DNA of 64,000 nt from Limnobaculum parvum (GCF_003096015.2 NZ_CP029185.2:2204001-2268000); one strand, 5' to 3'. Positions 42,465-52,592 are shown, numbered from the stretch's first letter. Program-made: numbers and translations. Notes: generated from the sequence alone by a model not told the origin.

Positions 42465-43148
42465 ATGCTTGAATTTGACTGGAGTACCATTATTCCAAAC
42501 ATGCCTTATCTGCTGGAAGGCATGTGGGTCACCCTAAGAATTGCAGGCAGTGCGATTATATTTGGTATAGCTTGGGGAACTGCATTAGCGATTTTCCGCC
42601 TTGCTCCACCGCCATTTCGTTGGATTAGTTGGATTGCCGCAGCTTACGTTAATACTTTCCGCTCAATTCCTTTGTTCATGGTTCTGCTGTGGTTCTATCT
42701 GATTGTCCCTCAACTGCTGCAAACATTTTTAGGGTTATCACCACAAACAGATATTCGCTTTATCTCTGCCGTTATCGCCTTCTCACTGTTTGAAGCGGCT
42801 TACTATTCGGAAATTATTCGTGCTGGTTTACAGAGCGTTGCCAGAGGGCAAAACTCCGCCGCACTGGCATTAGGCATGACGCCGTGGCAATCCATGCGTT
42901 TGATTATTCTGCCTCAAGCATTTAAAGCCATGACGCCGCTCCTGCTGACTCAGGGCATCATCCTGTTTCAAGATACATCCTTGGTTTACATTATTGGGGT
43001 CGCGGATTTCTTTCGTAGCGCCAACAACATTGGTAAGACTTCCGGCACCGAAATTGAGATGGTTTTATTTGCTGGTTTCGTCTACTTTATTATCTGTTTA
43101 TCCGCCTCTTTACTTGTAACTTATTTGAAAAAAAGGACGACAGTTTGA
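42465..43148 (+). CDS. gltK: Glutamate/aspartate ABC transporter permease
   Basis: 227 aa from ATG at 42465. The ATG at 42462 overlaps the gltJ stop, but GGAGG at 42454-42458 is better spaced for 42465, and the E. coli protein starts with one Met (M-EFDW). It has about five membrane helices with the EAA loop SEIIRAGLQSVARGQNSAAL. It is the second half of the membrane channel with GltJ. Its stop codon overlaps the gltL start (ATGA). Confidence 0.96.
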   Translation: MLEFDWSTIIPNMPYLLEGMWVTLRIAGSAIIFGIAWGTALAIFRLAPPPFRWISWIAAAYVNTFRSIPLFMVLLWFYLIVPQLLQTFLGLSPQTDIRFISAVIAFSLFEAAYYSEIIRAGLQSVARGQNSAALALGMTPWQSMRLIILPQAFKAMTPLLLTQGIILFQDTSLVYIIGVADFFRSANNIGKTSGTEIEMVLFAGFVYFIICLSASLLVTYLKKRTTV

Positions 43149-43873
43149 TGATTTCCTTAAAACATGTTTCTAAATGGTATGACCGTTTTCAGGTGTTGTC
43201 AGATTGCACAACCGAAGTGAACAAAGGTGAAGTGGTCGTAGTTTGTGGCCCTTCCGGTTCAGGTAAATCTACCCTGATTAAAACCGTTAACGGCCTTGAG
43301 CCAATTCAGCAAGGCACTATTTTGGTTGATGGTATTGCGGTTAACGATCCTAAAACCAATTTGGCACAGCTACGCGCTCGGGTTGGGATGGTGTTTCAAC
43401 ACTTTGAATTATTTCCACACCTGTCAATTATTGAGAACCTGACGTTGGCGCAAATAAAAGTACTCAATCGCAGTAAAGACGAAGCGCAAAAGAAAGGGTT
43501 AGCCCTGTTAGATCGCGTTGGATTGACCAGCCATGCTAACAAGTTTCCAAGCCAACTTTCTGGTGGGCAACAACAGCGTGTCGCCATTGCCCGAGCGTTG
43601 TGTATGGACCCAATTGCCATGCTGTTTGATGAACCGACTTCCGCTCTCGATCCTGAAATGATTAACGAAGTTCTGGATGTTATGGTTGAACTGGCTTACG
43701 AAGGGATGACCATGATGGTGGTTACCCACGAAATGGGTTTTGCCAAAAAAGTAGCGCACCGAATCTTGTTTATGGATGAGGGCAAAATTATCGAAGACAC
43801 CAAAAAGGATGACTTCTTTAATAATCCTCAATCCGATCGCGCTAAAGATTTTCTGGCAAAAATTCTGCACTAA
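43148..43873 (+). CDS. gltL: Glutamate/aspartate ABC transporter ATP-binding protein
   Basis: 241 aa from ATG at 43148; a TTG one codon earlier is not needed. Walker A is GPSGSGKST, the Q-loop VFQHFELFPHL, the signature LSGGQQQRVAIARAL, Walker B MLFDEPTSALDPE, and the switch His in VVTHEMGFA. It energises GltJK for uptake of glutamate and aspartate. AAGGA lies 10 nt upstream, inside gltK. Confidence 0.97.
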   Translation: MISLKHVSKWYDRFQVLSDCTTEVNKGEVVVVCGPSGSGKSTLIKTVNGLEPIQQGTILVDGIAVNDPKTNLAQLRARVGMVFQHFELFPHLSIIENLTLAQIKVLNRSKDEAQKKGLALLDRVGLTSHANKFPSQLSGGQQQRVAIARALCMDPIAMLFDEPTSALDPEMINEVLDVMVELAYEGMTMMVVTHEMGFAKKVAHRILFMDEGKIIEDTKKDDFFNNPQSDRAKDFLAKILH

Positions 43874-43891
43874 GATTGATATTCAATATCT

Positions 43892-43920
43892 AAAGGCTCT
43901 GCTATTTGCAGAGCCTTTGT
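43892..43920 (+). terminator. Terminator of gltIJKL
   Basis: AAAGGCTCTGC / GCAGAGCCTTT forms a perfect 11-bp stem with loop TATTT and terminal Ts, 19 bp after gltL. Confidence 0.85.
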
Positions 43921-44040
43921 ACCATCAATCTACAACTCTATTGATGAACAGCACATTAAACTCTGTATAATCACCCCACATTGATACTCTCCCTGTCTCC
44001 CTTTATTATGCAACGCGCTAATTAATGATTGTGATTCTTT

Positions 44041-44687
44041 ATGCAGACTGAACTCTCTATCCTATATCGTGCCATGCAACAATTTTTGCTTTACTCGCTC
44101 GCTGCAGCAGTATCAACCGGAATGATGTTTCTCGACGTTACGTTGGTAGGCAATCAGTTGGATGAGCTCTCCTATGTCGAGATTTCTCAAGAAATAATGT
44201 TATTGATCAGCATAGTATTATTTCTGAGACTAGCATGGAAAAGTATTGATATCAGATCCTCGAGTGTACTGATAGCGGGCTTTTTAGCTGTATGCTTGTC
44301 CGCGAGTTCGATAGTGTTTTAGATATGATCCATCACGGATTCTGGCTTTATCCCGCGCTACTGGTTACTGCTATTTGTCTGCTTTATGCCTCTTTCAATA
44401 TCAAAAATACATTGGTGCAGTTAGCTAATTTTACATGCTCACCCAACTATGGTTTTATGATCTCCGGTCTGGTGTGTATCCTGATTTTTTCCCGACTGTT
44501 TGGCATGAAATACTTATGGTACCACCTGCATCCAGAGCAGCCTCATTTCTTAATGTATAACGTCAAAGCTGCCGTTGAAGAAGGCGCGGAGCTATTTGGC
44601 TATTCTCTCTGTCTGATTGCTAGCCTGTTTTACTATTATGAGCATCGTTCACCTCGGATAAACCTACCTTCTGAGCCTCATAACTGA
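44041..44687 (+). pseudogene. Multi-helix membrane protein, apparently frameshifted
   Basis: Two overlapping reading frames, 44041-44322 (93 aa) and 44292-44687 (131 aa), together read like one protein of about 215 aa. The first ends in a helix, SVLIAGFLAVCLSAS. The second resumes in the next frame with LVREFDSVLDMIHHGFWLYP and three more helices, ending LFGYSLCLIASLFYYYEHRSP. One missing base near 44288-44296 would join them as GFLAV-MLVREFD. The second ORF has no convincing ribosome-binding site. It could be two translationally coupled genes instead. I recall REFD...HGFW-like proteins as conserved hypothetical membrane proteins, but no function is known to me. Confidence 0.6.
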
Positions 44688-44858
44688 AGGCTTCCCCTTC
44701 TCTTAGGATAAATAATTAACATAAAACTCATTTACATGCTTTTGAGTATTGTTGAGGCCGACGCTTATCGGCTATCCTATGGGGATCTATTTCCCAATTG
44801 CAGATAAATGCTACTGCTAGTCATTTAGCAAATTAAAACAGAAGGACGATGCGTCGCC

Positions 44859-47441
44859 ATGCAAGAGCAATACCGCCCGGAAGATATTGAATCTCACGTA
44901 CAACACCATTGGCAAGAAAACAAAACCTTTCAGGTCACTGAAGACCCAACGAAAGAAAAATATTACTGCCTCTCCATGTTGCCTTATCCTTCAGGGCGAT
45001 TACATATGGGCCACGTGCGTAACTACACTATCGGCGACGTAATTTCTCGTTACCAACGTATGCAGGGCAAAAACGTCCTACAACCCATTGGCTGGGATGC
45101 GTTTGGTCTTCCTGCTGAAGGTGCTGCGGTTAAAAATAACACCGCCCCAGCCCCTTGGACCTACGAAAATATTGCCTACATGAAAAATCAGTTAAAGCTG
45201 TTAGGTTTTGGCTATGACTGGAGTCGTGAATTAGCCACCTGCGATCCTGATTACTATCGCTGGGAACAATGGTTCTTCACCAAACTGTATGAAAAAGGTC
45301 TGGTCTACAAAAAAACCTCGGCCGTAAACTGGTGCCCAAATGACCAGACAGTTTTGGCTAACGAACAGGTTATTGATGGCTGCTGCTGGCGTTGTGATAC
45401 GCCAATTGAGCGTAAAGAGATCCCTCAGTGGTTTATTAAAATCACTGCCTATGCTGACCAACTGTTAGACGATCTGGATACGCTTGAAAGCTGGCCTGAG
45501 CAGGTTAAAACCATGCAGCGCAACTGGATTGGTCGCTCGGAAGGGGTGGAAATCAAGTTTGCTATTGATGGTTCAGATGATAGCCTGTCTGTCTATACCA
45601 CCCGCCCGGATACCTTCATGGGCGTGACCTATGTGGCTATCGCTGCTGCACATCCTCTGGCCGCTCGCGCAGCACAAAACAACCCTGCACTGCATGCATT
45701 TATTGATGAATGCCGGAATACCAAAGTGGCCGAAGCCGAAATGGCAACCATGGAGAAGAAAGGGGTTGCTACCGGTTTCAATGCTATTCATCCTTTAACC
45801 GGTGAAAAAGTTGCAGTCTGGATCGCTAACTTTGTGCTGATGGATTATGGCACGGGTGCCGTTATGGCCGTTCCTGGCCACGATGAGCGAGACTGGGAGT
45901 TTGCGACTAAGTATAGCCTGCCAATTAAACCGGTTATATTAGCCGCCGACGGTACCGCGCCCGATTTAAGCCAGCAGGCAAGCACAGAAAAAGGCGTACT
46001 GTTTAACTCTGGTGAGTTTGATGGTCTGAACTTTGATGCCGCTTTCAATGCTATTGCCGATAAGCTGGTATCCATGAACGTGGGTGAACGTAAAATCAAT
46101 TACCGCTTACGTGACTGGGGCGTCTCCCGTCAACGTTATTGGGGTGCCCCTATTCCAATGATGACGCTGGAAGATGGTACCGTGGTGCCGACACCAGAAG
46201 ATCAACTGCCGGTTATTCTACCGGAAGATGTCACCATGAATGGTATCACTAGCCCAATCAAAGCCGATCCTGAGTGGGCTAAAGCAACTTATAACGGTCA
46301 ACCGGCACTGCGTGAAACCGACACCTTTGACACCTTTATGGAGTCATCTTGGTATTACGCTCGTTATACCTGCCCTCAATATGATAAAGGCATGCTAGAC
46401 CCTGCGGCGGCTAACTATTGGTTACCGGTTGACCAGTATGTAGGTGGTATTGAACATGCCATCATGCACCTGATGTATTTCCGTTTCTTCCATAAACTGC
46501 TGCGTGATGCCGGTCTGGTCACTTCTGATGAACCAGCTAAACGTTTGTTGTGTCAGGGAATGGTATTAGCCGACGCCTTCTACTACACATCTAGTACGGG
46601 AGAGCGCATCTGGATTTCGCCAAATGATGTCACCGTAGAGCGTGATGATAAACAACGTATCGTTAAAGCTTTAGATAAAGAAGGTCGTGAGCTGGTTTAC
46701 ACTGGCATGGCTAAAATGTCGAAATCTAAGAATAACGGAATCGACCCGCAGGAAATCGTTGAAAAATACGGCGCGGACACCGTGCGTTTGTTCATGATGT
46801 TTGCTTCACCTGCAGAAATGACGCTGGAGTGGCAAGAGTCAGGCGTTGAAGGGGCTAACCGCTTCCTTAAACGTTTATGGCGTCTGGCTTATGACCATCT
46901 GGCAAAAGGGGCGGTTACAGCACTGAATGTTACGGCTCTAAACGATGAGCAAAAAGCGCTGCGTCGTGACCTGCATAAAACTATTGCGAAAGTAAATGAT
47001 GATATTGGTCGCCGTCAGATTTTTAACACTGCAATTGCTGCCGTGATGGAGTTAATGAATAAATTAACCCGAGCGCCGCAAGAGAGTGAGCAAGATCGTG
47101 CACTGATGCAGGAAGCATTAATGGCCGTTGTTCGTCTACTTTACCCGTTCACCCCACACATCTGTTTCACCCTGTGGCAATCGCTTGGTGGTCAAGCTGA
47201 TATTGATTCATCACCTTGGCCAGTTGCTGATGAAGCCGCTATGGTTGAAGACGAGAAGTTGGTGGTGGTTCAGGTTAATGGTAAAGTCCGGAGCAAGATC
47301 ACTGTAGCCGCTGATATTACCGAAGAACAGGTTAAAGCTATTGCGATGTCCGACCATCAAATTGCTAAATATCTGGATGGCGTCACTATTCGTAAAGTGA
47401 TTTATGTTCCAGGAAAACTTTTAAATCTGGTTGTAGGTTAA
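44859..47441 (+). CDS. leuS: Leucyl-tRNA synthetase
   Basis: 860 aa, the E. coli length. A class I synthetase with HIGH as HMGH in PSGRLHMGHVRNYTIGD, the zinc-binding VNWCPNDQTVLANEQ with WRCDT, the editing domain with TTRPDTFMGVTY and GTGAVMAVPGHDERD, and KMSKSKNNGIDP. The C-terminal anticodon-binding region is complete (VQVNGKVRSKITV). It charges tRNA-Leu; two tRNA-Leu genes lie at 28.6-29.3 kb. It starts the block leuS-lptE-holA-nadD-rsfS-rlmH, with an 8-14 bp gap to lptE. Confidence 0.98.
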   Translation: MQEQYRPEDIESHVQHHWQENKTFQVTEDPTKEKYYCLSMLPYPSGRLHMGHVRNYTIGDVISRYQRMQGKNVLQPIGWDAFGLPAEGAAVKNNTAPAPWTYENIAYMKNQLKLLGFGYDWSRELATCDPDYYRWEQWFFTKLYEKGLVYKKTSAVNWCPNDQTVLANEQVIDGCCWRCDTPIERKEIPQWFIKITAYADQLLDDLDTLESWPEQVKTMQRNWIGRSEGVEIKFAIDGSDDSLSVYTTRPDTFMGVTYVAIAAAHPLAARAAQNNPALHAFIDECRNTKVAEAEMATMEKKGVATGFNAIHPLTGEKVAVWIANFVLMDYGTGAVMAVPGHDERDWEFATKYSLPIKPVILAADGTAPDLSQQASTEKGVLFNSGEFDGLNFDAAFNAIADKLVSMNVGERKINYRLRDWGVSRQRYWGAPIPMMTLEDGTVVPTPEDQLPVILPEDVTMNGITSPIKADPEWAKATYNGQPALRETDTFDTFMESSWYYARYTCPQYDKGMLDPAAANYWLPVDQYVGGIEHAIMHLMYFRFFHKLLRDAGLVTSDEPAKRLLCQGMVLADAFYYTSSTGERIWISPNDVTVERDDKQRIVKALDKEGRELVYTGMAKMSKSKNNGIDPQEIVEKYGADTVRLFMMFASPAEMTLEWQESGVEGANRFLKRLWRLAYDHLAKGAVTALNVTALNDEQKALRRDLHKTIAKVNDDIGRRQIFNTAIAAVMELMNKLTRAPQESEQDRALMQEALMAVVRLLYPFTPHICFTLWQSLGGQADIDSSPWPVADEAAMVEDEKLVVVQVNGKVRSKITVAADITEEQVKAIAMSDHQIAKYLDGVTIRKVIYVPGKLLNLVVG

Positions 47442-47455
47442 GCCAAGGAGTGTAT

Positions 47456-48034
47456 GTGCGACATCCTATTATAACAATCATCGTTGCTATGGCCGTGTTG
47501 GTCACTGCCGGGTGCGGGTTTAAATTACGGGGTACAACCAGTGTGCCTAGTGAGTTAAAAACTTTGATTCTTGATACCCCTGACCCTTATGGCCCAATGA
47601 CCCGAGCGGTCCGCAGCCAGTTACGTCAAAGTGGTGTGACTATCGTTGATAGTTCGACGACTGATGAAAAAACGCTAAAATCAACGCCAGCACTTCGTCT
47701 TAGTGGTGAGAGTTCATTCAGAGATACCGTTTCAATATTCCAGAATGGTACTACGGCTGAATACCAAATGGTGATGCAAAGTAGCGCTCAGGTGATGCTG
47801 CCAGGAAAAGGTATCTATACCATTAATGCGAAAGTATTCCGTTCATTTTTTGATAACCCATTAACTGCTCTGGCAAAAGATGCCGAAGAAGATATGCTTT
47901 ATAAAGAAATGAGAGAACAACTGGCACAACAGCTGGTACGTAAACTGATCACCGTTCAGACGACCGAGCAAACAGAAGATGAATCAGCCAACCAGCCGAC
48001 CACACCAACTCCCGGTGCCGTTACGGTTCAATGA
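47456..48034 (+). CDS. lptE: LPS-assembly lipoprotein LptE
   Basis: 192 aa from GTG at 47456, chosen because AAGGAG lies 5 nt upstream; an earlier GTG at 47450 overlaps that site. The signal peptide ends in the lipobox LVTAGC, so it is lipidated (by Lgt, LspA, Lnt) and sent to the outer membrane. With LptD it forms the LPS translocon. Conserved parts include FKLRGT, FQNGTTAEYQMVM and AKVFRSFFDNPLTALAKD. The tail is Thr/Pro-rich. It overlaps holA by 4 bp (ATGA). Confidence 0.96.
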   Translation: MRHPIITIIVAMAVLVTAGCGFKLRGTTSVPSELKTLILDTPDPYGPMTRAVRSQLRQSGVTIVDSSTTDEKTLKSTPALRLSGESSFRDTVSIFQNGTTAEYQMVMQSSAQVMLPGKGIYTINAKVFRSFFDNPLTALAKDAEEDMLYKEMREQLAQQLVRKLITVQTTEQTEDESANQPTTPTPGAVTVQ

Positions 48035-49062
48035 TTCGACTCTATCCTGAGCAACTCAGTGCGCAGCTTCATGAGGAGCTGCGCAGTTGCTATCAACTTT
48101 ATGGCAATGAACCTCTATTGCTGGAAGAAAGTCAGGATGCTATTCGCCGAACTGCTTTAGCTCAGGGCTTTAGCGAAAATTTTAGCTACGATCTTGGTCC
48201 TCAAACTGATTGGACGTCTATTTTTACTGAATGTCAGTCCCTCAGTCTTTTCTCCAGCCGAAAATCATTAACCCTTCAGTTTCCTGATAATGGCCCTAAC
48301 GCGGCTATTGGTGAGCAACTACAGCAATTAGCAACGTTACTAAATCCTGATATTTTACTCATTTTACGCGGCCCTAAATTGACCAAAGCTCAGGAAAATA
48401 GTGCTTGGTTTAAAACGCTGGGGGAACATAGCGTTTATGTCAGTTGCTTAACGCCGGAACAAGCTCATCTACCGCGCTGGGTTGCTCAACGGGCCAAAAC
48501 ATTTAAATTGACGATTGATGAGGCGGCAATACAACTCTTATGTTATTGCTATGAAGGCAATCTGCTAGCGCTCTCTCAGGCACTTGAACGCCTTTCTCTG
48601 CTTTATCCTGATGGTAAGCTCACGTTACCACGGGTTGAACAGGCAGTTAACGATGCCGCTCACTTTACCCCCTACCATTGGCTTGATGCCATTCTGGCGG
48701 GAAAAGCAAAAAGAGCGTTTCATATTCTCCATCTATTACGTCTAGAAGAGACTGAGTCTCTGATTTTGATTCGTACACTGCAACGAGAATTACTGCAGCT
48801 TCTGAACTTACAAAGAAAAATGCAACAAACCCCGCTCAGAACCCTATTCGATCAACAAAAGATATGGCAAAATCGGCGCCCTTTGTTAACGCAAGCTTTA
48901 CAACGGCTAACGGCGGTTCAACTGAATCAGGCCGTTGCCCTACTCACCCAGCTTGAGTTAATCATAAAACAGGACTTTGGTCAGTCTATCTGGGATGGTC
49001 TGGAAAGTCTTATGATGCTGCTATGCGGCAAACCCTTATCTGAGGCACGTTTAGATGTCTGA
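48031..49062 (+). CDS. holA: DNA polymerase III delta subunit
   Basis: 343 aa, the E. coli length. The AAA+ clamp-loader fold shows the beta-clamp-opening start MIRLYPEQLSAQLHEELRSCYQLYGNEPLLLEE. Degenerate P-loop regions, the sensor segment LLCYCYEGNLLALSQALERL and a C-terminal collar domain complete it. It opens the sliding clamp within the clamp-loader complex. It overlaps lptE by 4 bp and nadD by 8 bp, showing translational coupling. Confidence 0.96.
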   Translation: MIRLYPEQLSAQLHEELRSCYQLYGNEPLLLEESQDAIRRTALAQGFSENFSYDLGPQTDWTSIFTECQSLSLFSSRKSLTLQFPDNGPNAAIGEQLQQLATLLNPDILLILRGPKLTKAQENSAWFKTLGEHSVYVSCLTPEQAHLPRWVAQRAKTFKLTIDEAAIQLLCYCYEGNLLALSQALERLSLLYPDGKLTLPRVEQAVNDAAHFTPYHWLDAILAGKAKRAFHILHLLRLEETESLILIRTLQRELLQLLNLQRKMQQTPLRTLFDQQKIWQNRRPLLTQALQRLTAVQLNQAVALLTQLELIIKQDFGQSIWDGLESLMMLLCGKPLSEARLDV

Positions 49063-49717
49063 CAGAATAGAAAGCGGTGAGGCTATTCACGCCTTATTTG
49101 GTGGTACGTTTGATCCCATTCATTACGGGCATTTGAAACCCGTTGAAGCTTTAGCTCAGGAAATTGGTCTTAATCGTATTACGCTATTACCTAACCATGT
49201 GCCGCCTCATCGACCACAACCAGAAGCAAATACTCAACAGCGGTTGGACATGGTAAAACTGGCCGTCGCGGATAATCCTCTGTTTTCTGTCGATGAACGT
49301 GAGCTGCATCGCCTCGCTCCGTCTTACACTATCGATACGCTGGAAGAAATTCGCCGTGAACAGGGAAAAAAGATTCCATTAGCCTTTATTATTGGTCAGG
49401 ACTCTCTGTTGACTCTACACTACTGGCACCGCTGGCAAGCACTGTTAGATTACTGTCATCTTTTGGTTTGTGCCCGCCCCGGTTATACCGATAAGTTGGA
49501 TACGCCAGAACTCGAGAGTTGGCTGGCGCAGCACCGCACCACCAAGATTGATGATTTGAAGCAACAGGCCAACGGTTTAATCTATCTAGCCCATACACCA
49601 CTGTTAGATATTTCTGCCACCGATATTCGCCAGCGCAAGCATAATGGCATCAGTCTTGATGACTTACTGCCGCCGACAGTACAGCAGTATATAGAACAAC
49701 AGGGCTTATACCGCTGA
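49055..49717 (+). CDS. nadD: Nicotinate-nucleotide adenylyltransferase
   Basis: 220 aa (E. coli 213). The nucleotidyltransferase motif is ALFGGTFDPIHYGHLKP (about residues 14-30), and the C-terminal ISATDIRQRKHNG carries the ATP-binding SxTxxR pattern. It makes deamido-NAD from nicotinate mononucleotide. It overlaps holA by 8 bp. The N-terminus MSDRIESGEAIH is a few residues longer than in E. coli. Confidence 0.97.
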   Translation: MSDRIESGEAIHALFGGTFDPIHYGHLKPVEALAQEIGLNRITLLPNHVPPHRPQPEANTQQRLDMVKLAVADNPLFSVDERELHRLAPSYTIDTLEEIRREQGKKIPLAFIIGQDSLLTLHYWHRWQALLDYCHLLVCARPGYTDKLDTPELESWLAQHRTTKIDDLKQQANGLIYLAHTPLLDISATDIRQRKHNGISLDDLLPPTVQQYIEQQGLYR

Positions 49718-49875
49718 GGCTGGAATCATGCTATTATCCGCCATCGGTTAAAAACACAAAAATTCGTTAAGTTCATTTTATTATATTCCGGTGTTTAGCA
49801 CTGATGTTGCTATGTGCACCCAATAGTAGAATGTTCCATATAATATGAAGAGATTTTTATCAGGAGGAGGAACCT

Positions 49876-50193
49876 TTGCAAGGTAATGAGCTCCAATCAT
49901 TTGTTATTGATAAAATAGAAGATCTGAAAGGTCAGGACATTGTCAGTATTGATGTTAGCAAAACGTCCAGTATTACTGACTGTATGATTATTTGTACTGG
50001 TACCTCTAGTAAACACGTTCAGTCTATTGCCGATCACGTTGTTCAATCTGCCCGCCAAGCAGGGATGTTGCCTCTTGGTATTGATGGCCAGAATGCCGGC
50101 GACTGGGTTGTCGTCGATTTGGACCATGTTATGGTTCATGTATTGCAGGAAGATAGTCGTCAGCTATATGAACTTGAAAAGCTCTGGAGTTAA
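49876..50193 (+). CDS. rsfS: Ribosomal silencing factor RsfS
   Basis: 105 aa from TTG at 49876, preceded by the strong AGGAGGAGG. The E. coli gene also uses TTG and the protein aligns from QGNELQSFVIDKIEDLKGQDI through CTGTSSKHVQSIADHVV to the conserved end YELEKLWS. It binds uL14 and blocks subunit joining in stationary phase. A 158-bp gap separates it from nadD, so it may have its own promoter. It lies 3 bp from rlmH. Confidence 0.96.
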   Translation: MQGNELQSFVIDKIEDLKGQDIVSIDVSKTSSITDCMIICTGTSSKHVQSIADHVVQSARQAGMLPLGIDGQNAGDWVVVDLDHVMVHVLQEDSRQLYELEKLWS

Positions 50194-50196
50194 TGA

Positions 50197-50667
50197 GTGA
50201 AACTGCAGCTTATCGCAGTGGGGACGAAAATGCCCGATTGGGTACAGACTGGATTTAATGATTATATCCGTCGCTTCCCTAAAGATATGCCCTTTGAATT
50301 AACAGAGATCCCTGCTGGAAAGCGCGGTAAAAATGCGGATATTAAACGCATTCTGGAAAAAGAAGGTGAACTCATGTTGGCCGCTGTGGGTAAAGGTAAT
50401 CGAATTGTCACGTTAGACATTCCCGGTAGACCTTGGGAAACACCACAACTGGCACAACAGTTGGAGTTATGGAAGCAGGATGGGCGCGATGTGAGTTTAC
50501 TGATTGGTGGGCCAGAAGGTTTAGCCCCAGCCTGTAAAAATGCTGCCGAGCAAAGTTGGTCTTTATCACCATTAACCTTACCTCATCCATTAGTGAGGGT
50601 TTTGGTGGCAGAGAGCCTCTATCGCGCGTGGAGCATCACAACAAACCACCCTTATCACCGTGAATAG
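50197..50667 (+). CDS. rlmH: 23S rRNA (pseudouridine-1915-N3)-methyltransferase
   Basis: 156 aa with a GTG start, as in E. coli. A SPOUT-class methyltransferase: the SAM-binding trefoil knot is shown by SLLIGGPEGLAPACKNAA and the C-terminal LPHPLVRVLVAESLYRAWSI with HPYHRE at the very end. It methylates pseudouridine 1915 of 23S rRNA. It follows rsfS after 3 bp and precedes mrdA by 23 bp. Confidence 0.98.
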   Translation: MKLQLIAVGTKMPDWVQTGFNDYIRRFPKDMPFELTEIPAGKRGKNADIKRILEKEGELMLAAVGKGNRIVTLDIPGRPWETPQLAQQLELWKQDGRDVSLLIGGPEGLAPACKNAAEQSWSLSPLTLPHPLVRVLVAESLYRAWSITTNHPYHRE

Positions 50668-50690
50668 CAAATTGAATGAAATAGTTTTGG

Positions 50691-52592
50691 ATGAAAAAAG
50701 AACCTAACGCCTTCCGTGATCACACGGCAGAATCCACTTTATTTATACGCCGGGCACTGGTTGCTCTTGTTGGCGTCATTATCCTCATTGCTATTCTTAT
50801 TGCTAACCTCTATAACATCCAAATTAAACGCTTTGAAGATTATCAGACCCGTTCTAATGACAACCGCATCAAACTGGTCCCTATTGCACCCACCCGCGGA
50901 TTAATCTATGACCGCAATGGTGTGGTTTTAGCAGAAAACCGAACTATCTATCAACTTGAGTTAGTACCAGAAAAAATCAGTAATCTGAAAGGCGCAATGG
51001 AAGATCTGCGTTCAGTTGTCGATTTAGATGATGATGATATCGCTAACTTTGAAAAAGAGCGTAAAAACTCACGCCGCTTTACCCCTATTGCATTAAAAAC
51101 TAAGCTTACAGAGCTACAAATTTCGCGCTTTGCCGTTAATCAATACCGTTTTCCTGGTATTGAGATAAAAGGGTATCAACGCCGCTTCTATCCTTATGGT
51201 TCAGCCCTGACCCATGTTGTTGGTTACGTTTCAAAAATAAATACTCAAGATTTAGAGCGACTAACCTCCAGTGGGCAACTGCAAGATTACTCTGCCACGC
51301 ATGATATTGGTAAACAGGGTATAGAAAAATATTACGAAGAAGTACTGCACGGTAAACCCGGTTATGAAGAGGTTGAAGTAAACAGTCGCGGGCGGGTGAT
51401 TCGCCAGCTAAATGAGCAACCACCTCAGGCGGGTAAAGACATCTATCTGACCGTCGATCTAAGCCTGCAACAATATATTGAAGAATTATTGGGTACTCGT
51501 CGTGCAGCAGTAGTAGTCAGCGATCCGCGAGACGGCGGGATATTAGCTATGGTATCTAGCCCTAGCTATGACCCAAATATGTTTGTTGATGGCATTGCTT
51601 ACAACGATTATCAAAAACTGTTGAACGATCCAGATAGACCGCTTATCAACCGTACAACTCAGGGTACCTACCCTCCCGCTTCAACGGTGAAACCCTATGT
51701 GGCCGTTGCCGCGCTATCCGAAGGGGTTATCTCTAAGAAATCCTCACTTTACGATCCCGGCTGGTGGCAATTACCAAACACTGATAAACGTTATCGTGAC
51801 TGGAAACGCTCTGGCCACGGTCATTTGGATGTGACTCGCGCACTGGAAGAATCCGCGGATACTTATTTCTATCAGGTTGCCTATGACATGGGAATCGACC
51901 GTTTATCAAGCTGGATGAGAAAGTTTGGCTACGGTGAATATAGCGGCATTGATATTGCTGAGGAGTACCCTGGCGTCATGCCAACCCGTGAGTGGAAGAT
52001 GAAGCGCCACAAAAAACAGTGGTATCAGGGTGATACTATTCCCGTTGGGATTGGTCAAGGCTACTGGACTGCCACTCCGCTCCAAATGTCCAAATCTCTG
52101 GTGACGTTAATTAACGATGGTTTAGTTAAAACACCTCATTTGCTTAGTGGCACAAAAATTAACGGTAAATTGGTACCCTATCAGCAAAAAGAAAATGTCC
52201 ACATTGGCGACATAAAATCTGGCTTCTGGGAAATTGCCAAAGACGGTATGTATGGCGTAGTGTCTCGTCCTAACGGTACGGCTCGCCGCGTATTTGCCGG
52301 TACACCTTATAAAGCGGCGGGTAAATCAGGAACCGCTCAGGTTTTTGGCCTGAAGAAAAACGAAGTCTATAATGCTAAAAAGATTTCAGAACACCTGCGC
52401 GACCATGCACTGTTTGTTGGCTTTGCCCCTTATGATAGCCCGAGAGTTGCGGTTTCAATGATTCTTGAAAACGGCGGCGGCGGCGGTGGTAATGCTGGCC
52501 CGATTGTTCGCCGTATACTTGACCATATATTGCTGAACGATCAGAACACAGCAATGCCTGAACTTAATGCATCACACAGTGATGGTGACTGA
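50691..52592 (+). CDS. mrdA: Penicillin-binding protein 2, elongasome transpeptidase
   Basis: 633 aa (E. coli 633). One N-terminal membrane helix (ALVALVGVIILIAILIANLYNI) anchors a periplasmic pedestal domain and a transpeptidase domain. The active-site motifs are Ser331-TVK, Ser388-Ala-Asp and Lys545-Ser-Gly-Thr. It crosslinks peptidoglycan during lateral growth with RodA, encoded 20 bp downstream. A glycine run (GGGGGGN) lies near the C-terminus. Confidence 0.98.
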   Translation: MKKEPNAFRDHTAESTLFIRRALVALVGVIILIAILIANLYNIQIKRFEDYQTRSNDNRIKLVPIAPTRGLIYDRNGVVLAENRTIYQLELVPEKISNLKGAMEDLRSVVDLDDDDIANFEKERKNSRRFTPIALKTKLTELQISRFAVNQYRFPGIEIKGYQRRFYPYGSALTHVVGYVSKINTQDLERLTSSGQLQDYSATHDIGKQGIEKYYEEVLHGKPGYEEVEVNSRGRVIRQLNEQPPQAGKDIYLTVDLSLQQYIEELLGTRRAAVVVSDPRDGGILAMVSSPSYDPNMFVDGIAYNDYQKLLNDPDRPLINRTTQGTYPPASTVKPYVAVAALSEGVISKKSSLYDPGWWQLPNTDKRYRDWKRSGHGHLDVTRALEESADTYFYQVAYDMGIDRLSSWMRKFGYGEYSGIDIAEEYPGVMPTREWKMKRHKKQWYQGDTIPVGIGQGYWTATPLQMSKSLVTLINDGLVKTPHLLSGTKINGKLVPYQQKENVHIGDIKSGFWEIAKDGMYGVVSRPNGTARRVFAGTPYKAAGKSGTAQVFGLKKNEVYNAKKISEHLRDHALFVGFAPYDSPRVAVSMILENGGGGGGNAGPIVRRILDHILLNDQNTAMPELNASHSDGD

